Positions 55,075-64,000 of a stretch of DNA of 64,000 nucleotides are shown in pieces. Each line of letters starts with the position of its first letter. Within the stretch, counting starts at the first letter, position 1. The notes under the pieces were generated by a model. It ran no database searches. It saw only the letters and a program-made list of their open reading frames with translations, and was not told the DNA's origin. The stretch is taken from the NCBI GenBank assembly GCA_030063045.1, contig JAQSEB010000004.1:3286001-3350000 (forward strand). The letters are read 5' to 3'. Origin of the DNA: Pratylenchus scribneri (Eukaryota; Nematoda; Chromadorea; Rhabditida; Pratylenchidae). The translations under genes were made by a program, and so were the position numbers.

Positions 55075-55391
55075 ATGGTAAAATTCTACAAAATTCTTCC
55101 CTTCTTTCTCATTTTTGCCTTCACTTATTATTCTATGATTTTTGCCATCGGCGATGATGAACAAAAATTAATTGGTTTGTTACGCATTTCTTTGAAAAAT
55201 GCCATTAAAAATTAATTTTAGAAATTTTGGAAAAATTGAGTCTAGAATTCGGTCTTTATTTCAATGGAACAGTAAAGACACCTAACAATATTCCACCTCC
55301 ACAATCTCCTTTGGAACGAATTCGGCAACGTCTTCAATTGGCACGTTCTCGCCTCCAACAATTGTTGGGTATTGGCATTCGTCGCTTTTAG
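55075..55391 (+). CDS. Small secreted protein, 89 aa
   Basis: Two exons: 55075-55174 and 55222-55391, with a 47-nt intron (GTTTGT..TTTTAG) splitting codon 34. MVKFYKILPFFLIFAFTYYS and the following MIFAIGDD give a classic signal peptide (Lys start, hydrophobic core, small residues before the acidic mature start). The mature part is about 63 aa: EKLSLEFGLYFNGTVKTPNN (one N-glycosylation site), PPPQSP, then an amphipathic Arg/Leu/Gln helix and GIGIRRF at the end. It has no cysteines and no dibasic-Gly amidation motif. It could be a secreted peptide hormone, antimicrobial or parasitism effector; the sequence alone does not decide. Confidence 0.7.
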
Positions 55392-55769
55392 AGAAATTTA
55401 AAGATGGAATTTTTGCTAATTATAATTGGAATGAACATTGAAAAGAAGACTAATTTGGAAACCAACAATTATTTCATAAATAGAATTCTTAAAATAAAAC
55501 ATATTTACTTCTCAAATATTAATCCTTTATTGCTAATTTTTACTTGTTAATAAATTTAAATTAATTTGACGAATTTAACTTGACTTGATGCTATTTTGAA
55601 TTTATTAAGCAAAAATAAATGTATTTTCATGCACAAAAATGTGGTCTATAATGAACAATTTGAATTCACCAATTTCACCCTTTTTGATTCCATTTACCTA
55701 CCATTTCACATACCTAAATTGTTTTTCCATTTTTGGCACATCAATTAATTAATTTTTAAGAAAACAAAA
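55392..55769. other. Spacer without gene
   Basis: AT-rich 3' flank of the small secreted protein gene with AATAAAAC near 55492. No further ORF or repeat before the minisatellite. Confidence 0.5.
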
Positions 55770-57150
55770 ACATAAAATGTTTTTAGCTAAGTGAAATACA
55801 AAATGTTTTTCGATAAATGAAACACAAAATGTTTTAGCTAAGTGAAACACAAATGTTTTAGCTAAGTGAAACACAAAATGTTTTTAGCTAAAAGGGAAAC
55901 ACAAAATGTTTTTAAGCTAAGTGAAAACATAAAATTTTTAAGCAAAGTGAAATACAAATGTTTTTAAGCAAAGTGAAAACAAAATGTTTTTAAGCTAAGT
56001 GAAAACATAAAATTTTTAAGCAAAGTGAAATACAAATGTTTTTAAGCAAAGTGAAATACAAATGTTTTTAAGCTAAGTGAAACACAAATGTTTTTAAGCT
56101 AAGTGAAACACAAATGTTTTTAAGCTAAGTGAAAACATAAAATTTTTAAGCAAAGTGAAATACAAATGTTTTTAAGCAAAGTGAAAACAAAATGCTTTTA
56201 AGCTAAGTGAAAACATAAAATTTTTAAGCAAAGTGAAATACAAATGTTTTTAAGCAAAGTGAAAACAAAATGTTTTTAAGCTAAGTGAAAACATAAAATT
56301 TTTAAGCAAAGTGAAATACAAATGTTTTTAAGCAAAGTGAAATACAAATGTTTTTAAGCTAAGTGAAACACAAATGTTTTTAAGCTAAATGAAACACAAA
56401 TGTTTTTAAGCTAAGTGAAAACATAAAATTTTTAAGCAAAGTGAAATACAAATGTTTTTAAGCAAAGTGAAATACAAATGTTTTTAAGCAAAGTGAAATA
56501 CAAATGTTTTTAAGCTAAGTGGAACACAAATGTTTTTAAGCTAAATGAAACACAAATGTTTTTAAGCTAAGTGAAAACATAAAATTTTTAAGCAAAGTGA
56601 AATACAAATGTTTTTAAGCAAAGTGAAATACAAATGTTTTTAAGCTAAGTGGAACACAAATGTTTTTAAGCTAAATGAAACACAAATGTTTTTAAGCTAA
56701 ATGAAACACAAATGTTTTTAAGCTAAATGAAACACAAATGTTTTTAAGCTAAATGAAACACAAATGTTTTTAAGCTAAATGAAACACAAATGTTTTTAAG
56801 CTAAATGAAACACAAATGTTTTTAAGCTAAGTGAAACACAAATGTTTTTAATCTAAGTGAAACACAAATGTTTTTAAGCAAATGAAAACACAAAATGTTT
56901 TTAAGCAAATGAAAACACAAAATATTTTTAAGCAAATGAAAAACACAAATGTTTTTAGCTAAGTGAAACACAAAATGTTTTTAGCTAAGTGAAACACAAA
57001 ATGTTTTTAAGCAAATGAAAACACAAAATGTTTTTAGCTAAGTGAAACTAAGTGAAACACAAATGTTTCTAAGCTAAGTGAAACACAAATGTTTTAGCTA
57101 AGTGAAACATAAAATGTTTTTAGCTAAGTGAAACAAAAAATGTTTTTAAA
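55770..57150. repeat. Minisatellite A2, about 26-bp unit
   Basis: About fifty tandem copies of AAGCTAAGTGAAACACAAAT plus GTTTTT, the unit of the array at 1.79-2.37 kb. It also has a higher-order pattern: variants with AAGCAAAGTGAAATACAAAT and AAGTGAAAACATAAAATTTT alternate with the standard unit in blocks near 55920-56640. Confidence 0.97.
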
Positions 57151-60086
57151 AAATTATCAACAAAAATTTTGCATTTTTAAGGTCACGAATGAACATTTTT
57201 AATTAAAATTATTTCCTTAATCCTTCTGAATTTATTCCACAGAACCGCATAAAAATATCAATGCCATCATTTTTATTAAAATGACCAAATATTTAAAAAA
57301 TTTTTCAAAATATTATCTAATTTTTATTCATTCCTTATTAGACCATTTTTATATCAATTGACAATTGATCAAAGTTTATTTGGCCAGAAAGTTATGGGGT
57401 CAAAACTCAAAAATTGGAAATCGCTGCGAAAATTTACTGTATTTTTTACCATAACTTTCGGCATATTCTTTGATTTTTTTTCTTTAGGTAGCTCCATTAC
57501 TAATCAAAACTATAAAATCGAATGAAAAATTTTAAAGCTAATTTTTATTTGCCAAAGCTGATTCAATGTGCAAAGATTGGGTTCGAAAATTGTGTTCTAA
57601 CAATAACTATTCCATTCCCAATTTCATTCTTTTTTGTTTTTTTTTGGTCATATGAATTTTCCAAATTTTCCAATGATGGCACGCAATTTTGTTGTGAAAT
57701 AAAATACCAAAAAAAGAAGGTGGAAATCAAAATCCAAATGCATAACTAGAACTAAAAATGATATCAAAATAGAGAAAACATTGGAGGAACATTGAGGAGG
57801 TAATATCCAATTAAATTTGGATTTCTCGGTTCATTTCATTTTTAGTTTCTCCTCAAAAAATTAGCATTAATGCATAGTACGAAAAAGTGGGAATAATATT
57901 CTCACAATTTTTCAATTTCCGAATCATTTTCTCGCAATTGCTCATAAATATTTTTGAAGTTTCAGCTTTTTTTGTCTGAGAAATTACGGCATGGCCATAA
58001 ATTTTTCTGAGAATGGAATGAAATTTTGGATTTATTTGGGAATTTGGTAAAATTTTTATAAAATTCTTCAGAATTTTACTCCTTTTTTTTCACCAGATTC
58101 TCATTTTTTATCACCTTCAGTAATAATTTGTAAAATTTTTTATGATAATCCGAGAGGACACTGAGTTTCCAAATGGTATATCGCCTTCCTAAATTGGTTA
58201 TTGTTTTGCTAAGAAATAGGGCAAAAAGTGTTGTGATTACTGATTATGATTATACAATTTCCCTCCATCCCTTTGAAGGAAGGAATGGTAAAAGGGGAAT
58301 TTAGTACTGTACATGTGAGAAAAACAATTTAATTCACCTTTAGGCTAAAATTTTTCCATTTTTGACAATTAATAAGGAGAGAAAAATGGTTTGGTCATTT
58401 TTCGAATCTTAAAATGTTGAATCTGAATAAAAAAATATTTTTTTAATGGGTTTTCATTCATAACACAAAAATTTGCCTACAATTTCCCGCAAAATTTCCT
58501 TCCTACAATTTTTCGATTTAAAAAAATGGCACGAAAATTTATGTAGCAAAAAAGTTGAATAAATCTCATTTTGGATACCATAATATTGTATTGTCCAGTG
58601 TTAATGCCTACAAATTATTTATTTTGCTCACAAATTTTCATACCGAAAAATTTGCCTTTTTTAGGTCGGATGGCCAAATGGGAAATTATTTATTCTTTCT
58701 TTAAATCCAATTCCTAAATCTTAATTATTCATTAATACTTAAATTTTATGGCTTTTAAAAAGTTTTGACACAAATTAATTGGTAAATTATAAGAAAAAAG
58801 ACAATTTTGATTAATATTTCCCCTCAAAAAATGTCCACAACAATAACAATTCTAAATTCCTCCCAACAATCCATAATGCTAACAACTTCTCAACCAAATA
58901 TTTCACCAGTTTCAACGGTAAGCAAAATGAGGCTGGAATGAAAAATTTTGCGATAGTAAAAAGTTGAAAAATTATAACCCTAAAATATAAATAAAAAGTG
59001 TTTGGAATATTGGCCATTTCCTCTTTCTTTATTAAATTTTATATAAGTGTAAATAAATTGCGCAGAAAACAAACAACGATAACTGATCATGCGAACAAAA
59101 ACACTTATAAATTAAATTGAGCCACAGAAATGCTTTCATTGCTGAACTAAATTACTGTTGATATGGATAATCATAGGGAAAAACCAACTATAAAAAGGAA
59201 ATATAAACAATTGTAAAGTCCGTCATAAATTGAATTAATAAAAGCATTCAGAATACTTTTTATTATTAAATTTGTTTGAAATTGAATAATCTTTGAGAGA
59301 TTGTTGAAAGTTAAAATAAACCTAAAATTTCCTTTCTGAAGCAGAATCCAACTTATCACCGGTCCAATTTGCTTCGAGCATTTATAATATAACTCATCAA
59401 AAACTAAACAGATTATGATAATTTTGAAACTATATTATAGAACAGACAACAGACTTTTAGCTATTTAATTAAATTAAAATTATCTAAATTAGTTCAGAGT
59501 GCTTTGTTATTAATTATGTTCAAGAAATCGTAAAAATTTTGCGAATCCATAAAGGCCATTTTTAAATGATTTTTGAGCAAAATTCAAAGAAATTTGACTG
59601 AATCAATTTTAATAAAAATAATTTCTTTAGATAGCCATAAGCTTTCTCTTCAATTTGGTATCAAAATCATTAAAATCCGTTCTGTCCTTGATTACTTATA
59701 ATTATAAGCTGGCGACAATTTGGGTCTGCGGCAAATCTGTGCCTACTGCGTACCATTCCTTTTTAATTAGTAATTTGGCCAAAGATTGAGGGATAGAAAA
59801 ATGCAAATTCCATGTAAAGTATATTCTACTCATCAGGTGGAATTTGTAACTTTCAACCAGAATATTTCGTATTTTTTGATTAAAATTGAATTTTGACATA
59901 ATTTATGCAAACTTCTCCAACAATTGGCAAATTCCACAGGCATAATTCAATTCATTCACGTTGTTAATTTAATTTGTTGAGGAAAAGTGAATAAATATAT
60001 TTTGGAGAGGGCATATCAGTCATTCATTCCATTTCCATATCCCCTTAAGACAAATAAATTACACATTTTTGTTCCAATAAAATAAA
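57151..60086. other. Long gene-poor spacer
   Basis: About 2.9 kb of AT-rich DNA without a convincing complete gene. It contains a family-F arm remnant (58140-58230, CAAATGGTATATCGCCTTCC) and one candidate exon (58831-58917). Open stretches at 57522-57749 and 58811-59017 lack coding character. Confidence 0.5.
58831..58917 (+). CDS. Candidate first exon of a membrane-receptor-like gene
   Basis: ATG 58831 opens 29 codons (MSTTITILNSSQQSIMLTTS, then QPNISPVST) and stops at a good donor ACG/GTAAGC in phase 0. It has two N-glycosylation sequons and Ser/Thr/Gln richness like an extracellular N-terminus. The receptor exon at 60087 also ends in phase 0, so this could be an alternative first exon of that gene or a lost gene's remnant. 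Confidence 0.3.
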
Positions 60087-60714
60087 ATGAACAACCAAAA
60101 TTTGGCCAACATTAAGATTCCTTCGTCAATTCCATCCAATGAGTTTGTCCAAAATAATATTGTAAGTGAAATGAGACGATGGCATTTTTTTGGACAATGG
60201 GACAATTCGTTGGATGGACTTAACCTAAGCCCAATTAAATCAAAAATAATAGTATCTAAATTGAGCTTTTATCCTTCTGCCAAAAAAAACTTCTACAAAT
60301 TTGCACAGCTCCAAAAATCCATTCCATCATTTTAAATTCTCAATTTTCACAGTTTTACCAAGCGAACCAAGGCCATGGCCATTCCCTGGCCCTCATCCTC
60401 ACTGCCCTGATCCTCAATTTCGTCAGTATTCCCGGCTTTTTCATGAATTTTTCGGTCGTTTTTGTCACATTGCGCCATCGGTCAGTCCCCCTTATTTTCC
60501 CTTTAATATTCGAATCCATTCAAAAGTGCCCTTCATGGTTCGGCCAATTTTTTGCTCGCATTGACCTCCTTCTTCGAAATGGGCCATGAGGCTGGCCATT
60601 TGCTTTTCCTTTGGATGGCATTGAGTGGTCAAAACTTCCTGCCATATTGGCTGGCATTCCGCATTCTGGCCTTCCCAATATTTTGCATTGGCGGAATATT
60701 CTCGGCAATGGTCA
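60087..60714 (+). CDS. Rhodopsin-type 7TM receptor, first three exons (helices 1-3)
   Basis: Exon 1 60087-60161 (MNNQNLANIKIPSSIPSNEF), phase 0. Exon 2 about 60352-60480: FYQANQGHGHSLALILTALI, LNFVSIPGFFMNFSVVFVTL (helix 1), RHR. Exon 3 about 60527-60714: ALHGSANFLLALTSFFEMGH (helix 2; the LrS..N.LlAl..f.e pattern of nematode srsx/srx-like chemoreceptors), then YWLAFRILAFPIFCIGGIFS (helix 3) and a donor ATG/GTCAGT. Splice phases agree. Helices 4-7 are not present before the Gypsy LTR at 60954, so the remaining exons, if they exist, must lie beyond 64000. Ligand unknown; likely chemosensory. Confidence 0.6.
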
Positions 60715-60953
60715 GTATTTTTTGGCATTTTTTCAATCCAGAAAATCATTTTCCCTAGGGCTAATTGGAAATGTTTACATCCATTTAATCAAAATTTATT
60801 TTACTTTTGTAAGCAAATGCCAATACATATACCATGGATAGGTTCAAATTTGTAAATGCCGGCATTTTCTAACCAAGATGGTCAAATATTATGTGACGGG
60901 CTCACTTTTGGGGAAATGGAAAATGGGGATTGAATTGGGAAGGGGAGTTGAAA

Positions 60954-61414
60954 TGTGAGCCAATATAGGATTCGAGTATAGCGTTCAACGGTGGTTCGAA
61001 GAGCTGGACGGTTGTCCAAAACTCAAAAAGAGCTTAGGATCCGGCCAGTCCCGCCTGAAATAGTAATTCCCTTTCCTAGACTCTTTATTATTATTTGACG
61101 ATTGAATTCAAATATTTCCAACATCATTTTATTTAGTGAAAATGTGGTGAGTTAAATAAATATGAATTAAAGGCAATTCATAGGAATGCGGTAAGTGGTT
61201 GACAGGAAGGATAGGCAATGTGCTGGAGGGAGAAAGGATGGAACTGATCTGACTGAGCCAAAGAAGAGAGGAATGATCGGTTTATAAAGAATAGGCAAAG
61301 GGGGCGGAGAGATTCTGTCCAATGGGAGTTTAAGTTTTACAATATGATGTTGGATTTGTGAATAAGAAGTTAAAAAGAAATTAATTTAATATAATTGAAT
61401 ATGAATATGTCACA
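60954..61414 (-). repeat. 3' LTR of the Gypsy element
   Basis: On the minus strand it begins TGTGACATATTCATATTC and ends TTGGCTCACA; ends are inverted TGTGA/TCACA. TATA box CTTTATAAA at 61289-61281 and AATAAA words near 61160 and 61100 are placed as in an LTR promoter and poly(A) region. The partner LTR is not in the window, so this rests on termini, promoter elements and the adjoining purine tract. Confidence 0.75.
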
Positions 61415-61427
61415 TGCCCCCCTCTAT
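61415..61427 (-). other. Polypurine tract of the Gypsy element
   Basis: TAGAGGGGGGCA on the minus strand immediately before the LTR, the expected site for plus-strand DNA priming. Between it and the upstream ORF stop (61928) there are 500 bp without coding sequence. Confidence 0.8.
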
Positions 61428-61927
61428 TTTTGCAATCGCCCTCGATTGAATTCTGTTATTTAATTGTGATTTTAACGGTTATATTTGTTTATTTTTGAGT
61501 GTGTTTAGCGGTTATGTATTGTTATTTTTTGATTGATTAAACGGTTATTTGAGGAATATTTTCTTTTGATTTTTTGCCAAAAATTATTATTTTGTTCCTC
61601 TTTTTTTTTTGTTTTGAGCGAAAGAGAGGGAGAGGACTGTGGTTTGGTGCGGTAAAAGAGAAATTTCAAAAATTGCATAAAAGGAAAAGTCAAATCATTA
61701 AATAGAAATAAGAAAAGTCCAAGAATGTTGAAATTTAGATAAAAATAAACATTGTGAATTGAAATAAAATTAAAAGAGTGAGGAAAAGATTGTGCAAATT
61801 GAAAAATATGAAAAATTCAAAATTAATAAATCATCAAATTATCCAAAAATCATCCAAATTTCATCCTCAAATTTTCCAAATCATCCAAATTCATTTATTA
61901 TCCAAAAATCCAAATCCAAAATTCTCT

Positions 61928-62486
61928 TCACATTTTCCAAAGTGGCTGTGGGGGGTATCCATATCCATAATTGTTATAGCCATAGGGATTGAAATTGCGA
62001 GGTGGAGGAGGAGGTTGGGCTTGGCGATAGAAGGTACGGCGGGGACGTCCACGATTATTGCGATCAGCCCCACCACGATTGCGATTGTTGTTGGTGTTGA
62101 ATTGGAATTGGACGTGGCGAGAAGGGGGGCGAGCTGATGGACCGACCGAACGTGAACGGGCAAAACGAGGAGGAGGGGATTGGGTGGGAGAACGGCGTCG
62201 GCTTTTCACCTCCTTTTCGCGCAACTATAACAAAATATAAATTTTCAAAATAAACAATTTTAATTGCCTTTTCCTCCTTCTCTTTTTCCTTATCATCAAT
62301 TTCCATTTTGCCGTCCTTTTCGTCCCCTTCTTCACTTTCCTCGCTCGAATCAGATTCCTCCCCCTTGTCATTTTCAATTTTCTCCAGCATTTCCAAAATT
62401 TTCACTTGTTGCTGCTTTATTTCAATCAAATGTGTCAAAATTTCATCATTGTTGCTTGGGGCATCATTCGCCTGTTGTTCTGCCAT
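61928..62486 (-). CDS. Extra ORF in the Gypsy element: acidic/SR/RGG-like nucleic-acid-binding protein
   Basis: ATG 62486 (MAEQQANDAPSNNDEILTHL); an in-frame upstream ATG at 62531 lies after a TTACAG acceptor, so the mRNA may be spliced. A short leucine-rich coiled coil (HLIEIKQQQVKILEMLEKIE) leads to a Glu/Asp/Ser-rich block (62370-62260). A 31-nt GT..TTATAG intron (62257-62227) then opens a basic block: KSRRRSPTQSPPPRFARSRS, NRGGADRNNRGRPRRTFYRQ, and a Tyr/Asn/Pro-rich end (NPYGYNNYGYGYPPQPLWKM). TGA at 61928-61930. It lies between integrase and the 3' LTR, where an env or accessory gene would be. It looks like a nucleocapsid or RNA-binding accessory protein, or a captured host gene. Confidence 0.7.
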
Positions 62487-62704
62487 TTTTGGATTTTGAT
62501 GAGGAATGGATTTAGGGAATGGAAATTTCAATTGCTTTTCTTTCTGTAATAGAATAAATTTGTTTTGGCGGTTTATTTAAATAAAATTAAATGATATTCG
62601 TGCGCGAAAATATTATAATTAACTTAGTTGAAATTAAAAGATAATAAATTAGCAAAATATTAAAAAAATTATATGTACACTTTTTACACTTTTTACTTAA
62701 TTTT

Positions 62705-64000
62705 TCACTCCTCTGCCTCCTCCGCCTCCTCTTCCAAATTTTTATCTCCCATTTTCTTTACATTTATGAATTCCCTTAGAGGAAAACATTTAGGTTGCAG
62801 GAAATGTCTCAATTTGTCCAAATGAATTTCTTCCATTTTATTAGAATTGAGTTGCCGAATTATGGCATTTGGGGAATTAATTTTTATTATTCGGTATATT
62901 CCCACAAATTTTGGGTCAAATTTATTGCAATTTTCATTAATTTTTAAGACTAAATCTTCTTCTTTTAATTTGGGTTCCTCAGCCTTATTTTTTTCATCAT
63001 AATAATGTTTAAATTTTTCACTGGCTTTGTTCAAATTTCTTTCAACGACTGACCAGGCTTCTTGAATATTTTTTGATAATATTTGTTTGTAAATTGAGTA
63101 ATCTTCATTACCCATTTGTAAATTTATCTTAAAAGGGATATCTATGGGGAGTCTCATTTCAATTCCATGGGTGATATAAAAGGGTGATTCATGGGTTGAT
63201 TCATTTATGGACGAATTATACGCCATAGTAACAAAGGGTAAAATTTGGTCCCAGTTTGATTTCTTTTCATTCAAAAAATGGGTTAACATAGTTTGAATGG
63301 TTTGGACATAGCGTTCCGCTTGCCCGTTAGCTCGCTGATGATATGCTGTACTATATTTTTGATTAATGCCCATTAAATCGGCTACATCTTTAATAATTTG
63401 GGACATAAAATTTGTTCCTTTATCACTGCTTAAGGTGATGGGAATTCCAAATTTGGTTATGACATTTTCAATGAACAATTCTGCGATTGTGGATGCCTTT
63501 TGATTCCTTATTGGCAATGCGATTAAATACTTGGAAAAAGAGTCAACAAAAATCAAAATGAATTTATGTCCTCTAGAGGACGTGGGTAAAGGACCGATTA
63601 TATCCGTATGCCAATGTTGGAAGGGTGTTTTGGGCTTTTCGATGGGATGAAGCGGAGAATGTATTGCCCGGACAGCCGATTTATTAAATTGGCAGGAGGC
63701 GCAGCTTTTAATGAAAAGTCCCACATCCTTATCCATATTTGGCCAATATACCCTCTCTTTCATTTTCTTTAAAGTCTTTGAAATTCCTAAATGACCGCCA
63801 ACAGGGGTAGAATGAAATAATTCGGTCAATTTTTCTCTTAGAGGATACGGTATAATTAATTTTGGCGATTCATTTTTATCCAAATAATATAAAATGCCCT
63901 CCAATTCTACAAATTTTTCAATAATTGATTCAATTTCGGCTTTTTTCTTTTCATCATTAGGGAATTTATCTTTTAATGCATTGAAAATGAGTTTAATTTC
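62705..64000 (-). CDS. Ty3/Gypsy pol, integrase region (5' part outside window)
   Basis: Open from the window edge; the frame is still open at 64000. H2C2 zinc head: HSTPVGGHLG ... WPNMDKDVGLFI ... CASCQFNK (63810-63690). Core: HWHTDIIGPLPTS (63620), LSSDKGTNFMSQ (63435) and HQRANGQAERYVQT (63330), the full D,D,35E triad. The end has a chromodomain-free tail with LKEEDLVLKINENCNKFDPK (the GPY/F-like region, 62960) and an acidic finish, stop at 62705. A Ty3/Gypsy integrase is certain. No reverse transcriptase is visible because it lies off the edge. Confidence 0.93.
   Translation of the reverse strand, partial: EIKLIFNALKDKFPNDEKKKAEIESIIEKFVELEGILYYLDKNESPKLIIPYPLREKLTELFHSTPVGGHLGISKTLKKMKERVYWPNMDKDVGLFIKSCASCQFNKSAVRAIHSPLHPIEKPKTPFQHWHTDIIGPLPTSSRGHKFILIFVDSFSKYLIALPIRNQKASTIAELFIENVITKFGIPITLSSDKGTNFMSQIIKDVADLMGINQKYSTAYHQRANGQAERYVQTIQTMLTHFLNEKKSNWDQILPFVTMAYNSSINESTHESPFYITHGIEMRLPIDIPFKINLQMGNEDYSIYKQILSKNIQEAWSVVERNLNKASEKFKHYYDEKNKAEEPKLKEEDLVLKINENCNKFDPKFVGIYRIIKINSPNAIIRQLNSNKMEEIHLDKLRHFLQPKCFPLREFINVKKMGDKNLEEEAEEAEE

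Larger units (their letters stand above)
60954..64000 (-). mobile_element. Ty3/Gypsy LTR retrotransposon, 3' part (continues beyond window)
   Basis: Minus strand. The integrase end of pol (to 62705), an extra ORF (62486-61928), a purine tract (61427-61415) and a 461-bp LTR (61414-60954) with TGTGA..TCACA ends. The 5' LTR and the start of pol lie beyond 64000. Intact integrase motifs and an open frame suggest a fairly young copy. Confidence 0.85.

Noticed and set aside
57522..57749. 75-codon ORF in the gene-poor spacer
   Set aside because: Phe/Lys/Asn-rich, no splice partners, no recognisable features.

Overview
This is eukaryotic genomic DNA, almost certainly from a nematode. The genes are AT-rich and broken by many short introns, often 31-60 nt, with TTTCAG-type acceptors. 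Neighbouring same-strand genes sit only 130-180 nt apart in an operon-like way. The protein complement is metazoan: IFT144, TIAR, casein kinase 1, SLC17, SUV3, RWDD1 and METTL9. The env-fused BEL/Pao retroelement and the rhodopsin-type receptor fragment also fit a nematode. I cannot fix the species; a tylenchine plant parasite would be compatible but is not shown.

Layout. 1-9176 (+): 3' part of the intraflagellar-transport gene WDR19/IFT144 (dyf-2 type), with introns swollen by two minisatellites and several MITE-like repeats. 9699-12770 (-): coiled-coil protein with internal repeats. 13630-14243 (+): small unknown protein. 14482-17018 (+): TIA-1/TIAR RNA-binding protein. About 17.73-19.30 kb (-): globin-like gene with an acylation-type N-terminus, perhaps decaying. 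19.6-20.25 kb: third minisatellite. About 20.7-21.2 kb (+): unrecognised gene. 21891-25530 (+): SLC17-type MFS transporter. 26282-27932 (+): casein kinase 1 alpha-like (kin-19 type). 28410-32611 (+): mitochondrial RNA helicase SUV3. Then three head-to-tail minus-strand genes, a likely operon: an ANKRD11/12-C-terminus-like protein (48730 to 35796), METTL9 (35664-34236) and RWDD1 (34058-32733). 49324-50980 (-): unknown protein. 52.8-54.7 kb (+): PB1-like-domain gene. 55075-55391 (+): small secreted protein. 55.8-57.15 kb: fourth minisatellite. 60087-60714 (+): first exons of a 7TM receptor.

Mobile DNA dominates the second half. A full-length, very young BEL/Pao retrotransposon (38489-48302) has 532-bp LTRs that read as identical and a perfect 5-bp target duplication. 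It lies inside exon 3 of the first gene of the putative operon. It encodes gag, protease, RT/RNase H, integrase and an env-like glycoprotein in one open frame, plus a separate no-ATG ORF upstream of gag. At the right edge a Ty3/Gypsy element on the minus strand (60954 to beyond 64000) carries an extra acidic/arginine-rich ORF between integrase and the 3' LTR; it has landed in an intron of the receptor gene. A 327-bp hAT-like MITE has inserted exactly at a 5' splice site of the kinase gene and duplicated it. Two MITE-like families, one tRNA-derived SINE-like family and two minisatellite families recur in introns and spacers.

The best candidates for undescribed biology are the pre-gag ORF of the BEL element with a start codon possibly assembled by splicing, the post-integrase ORF of the Gypsy element, and the splice-site-duplicating MITE. 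Exon boundaries were read by eye; most outer gene limits are good, inner junctions less so.
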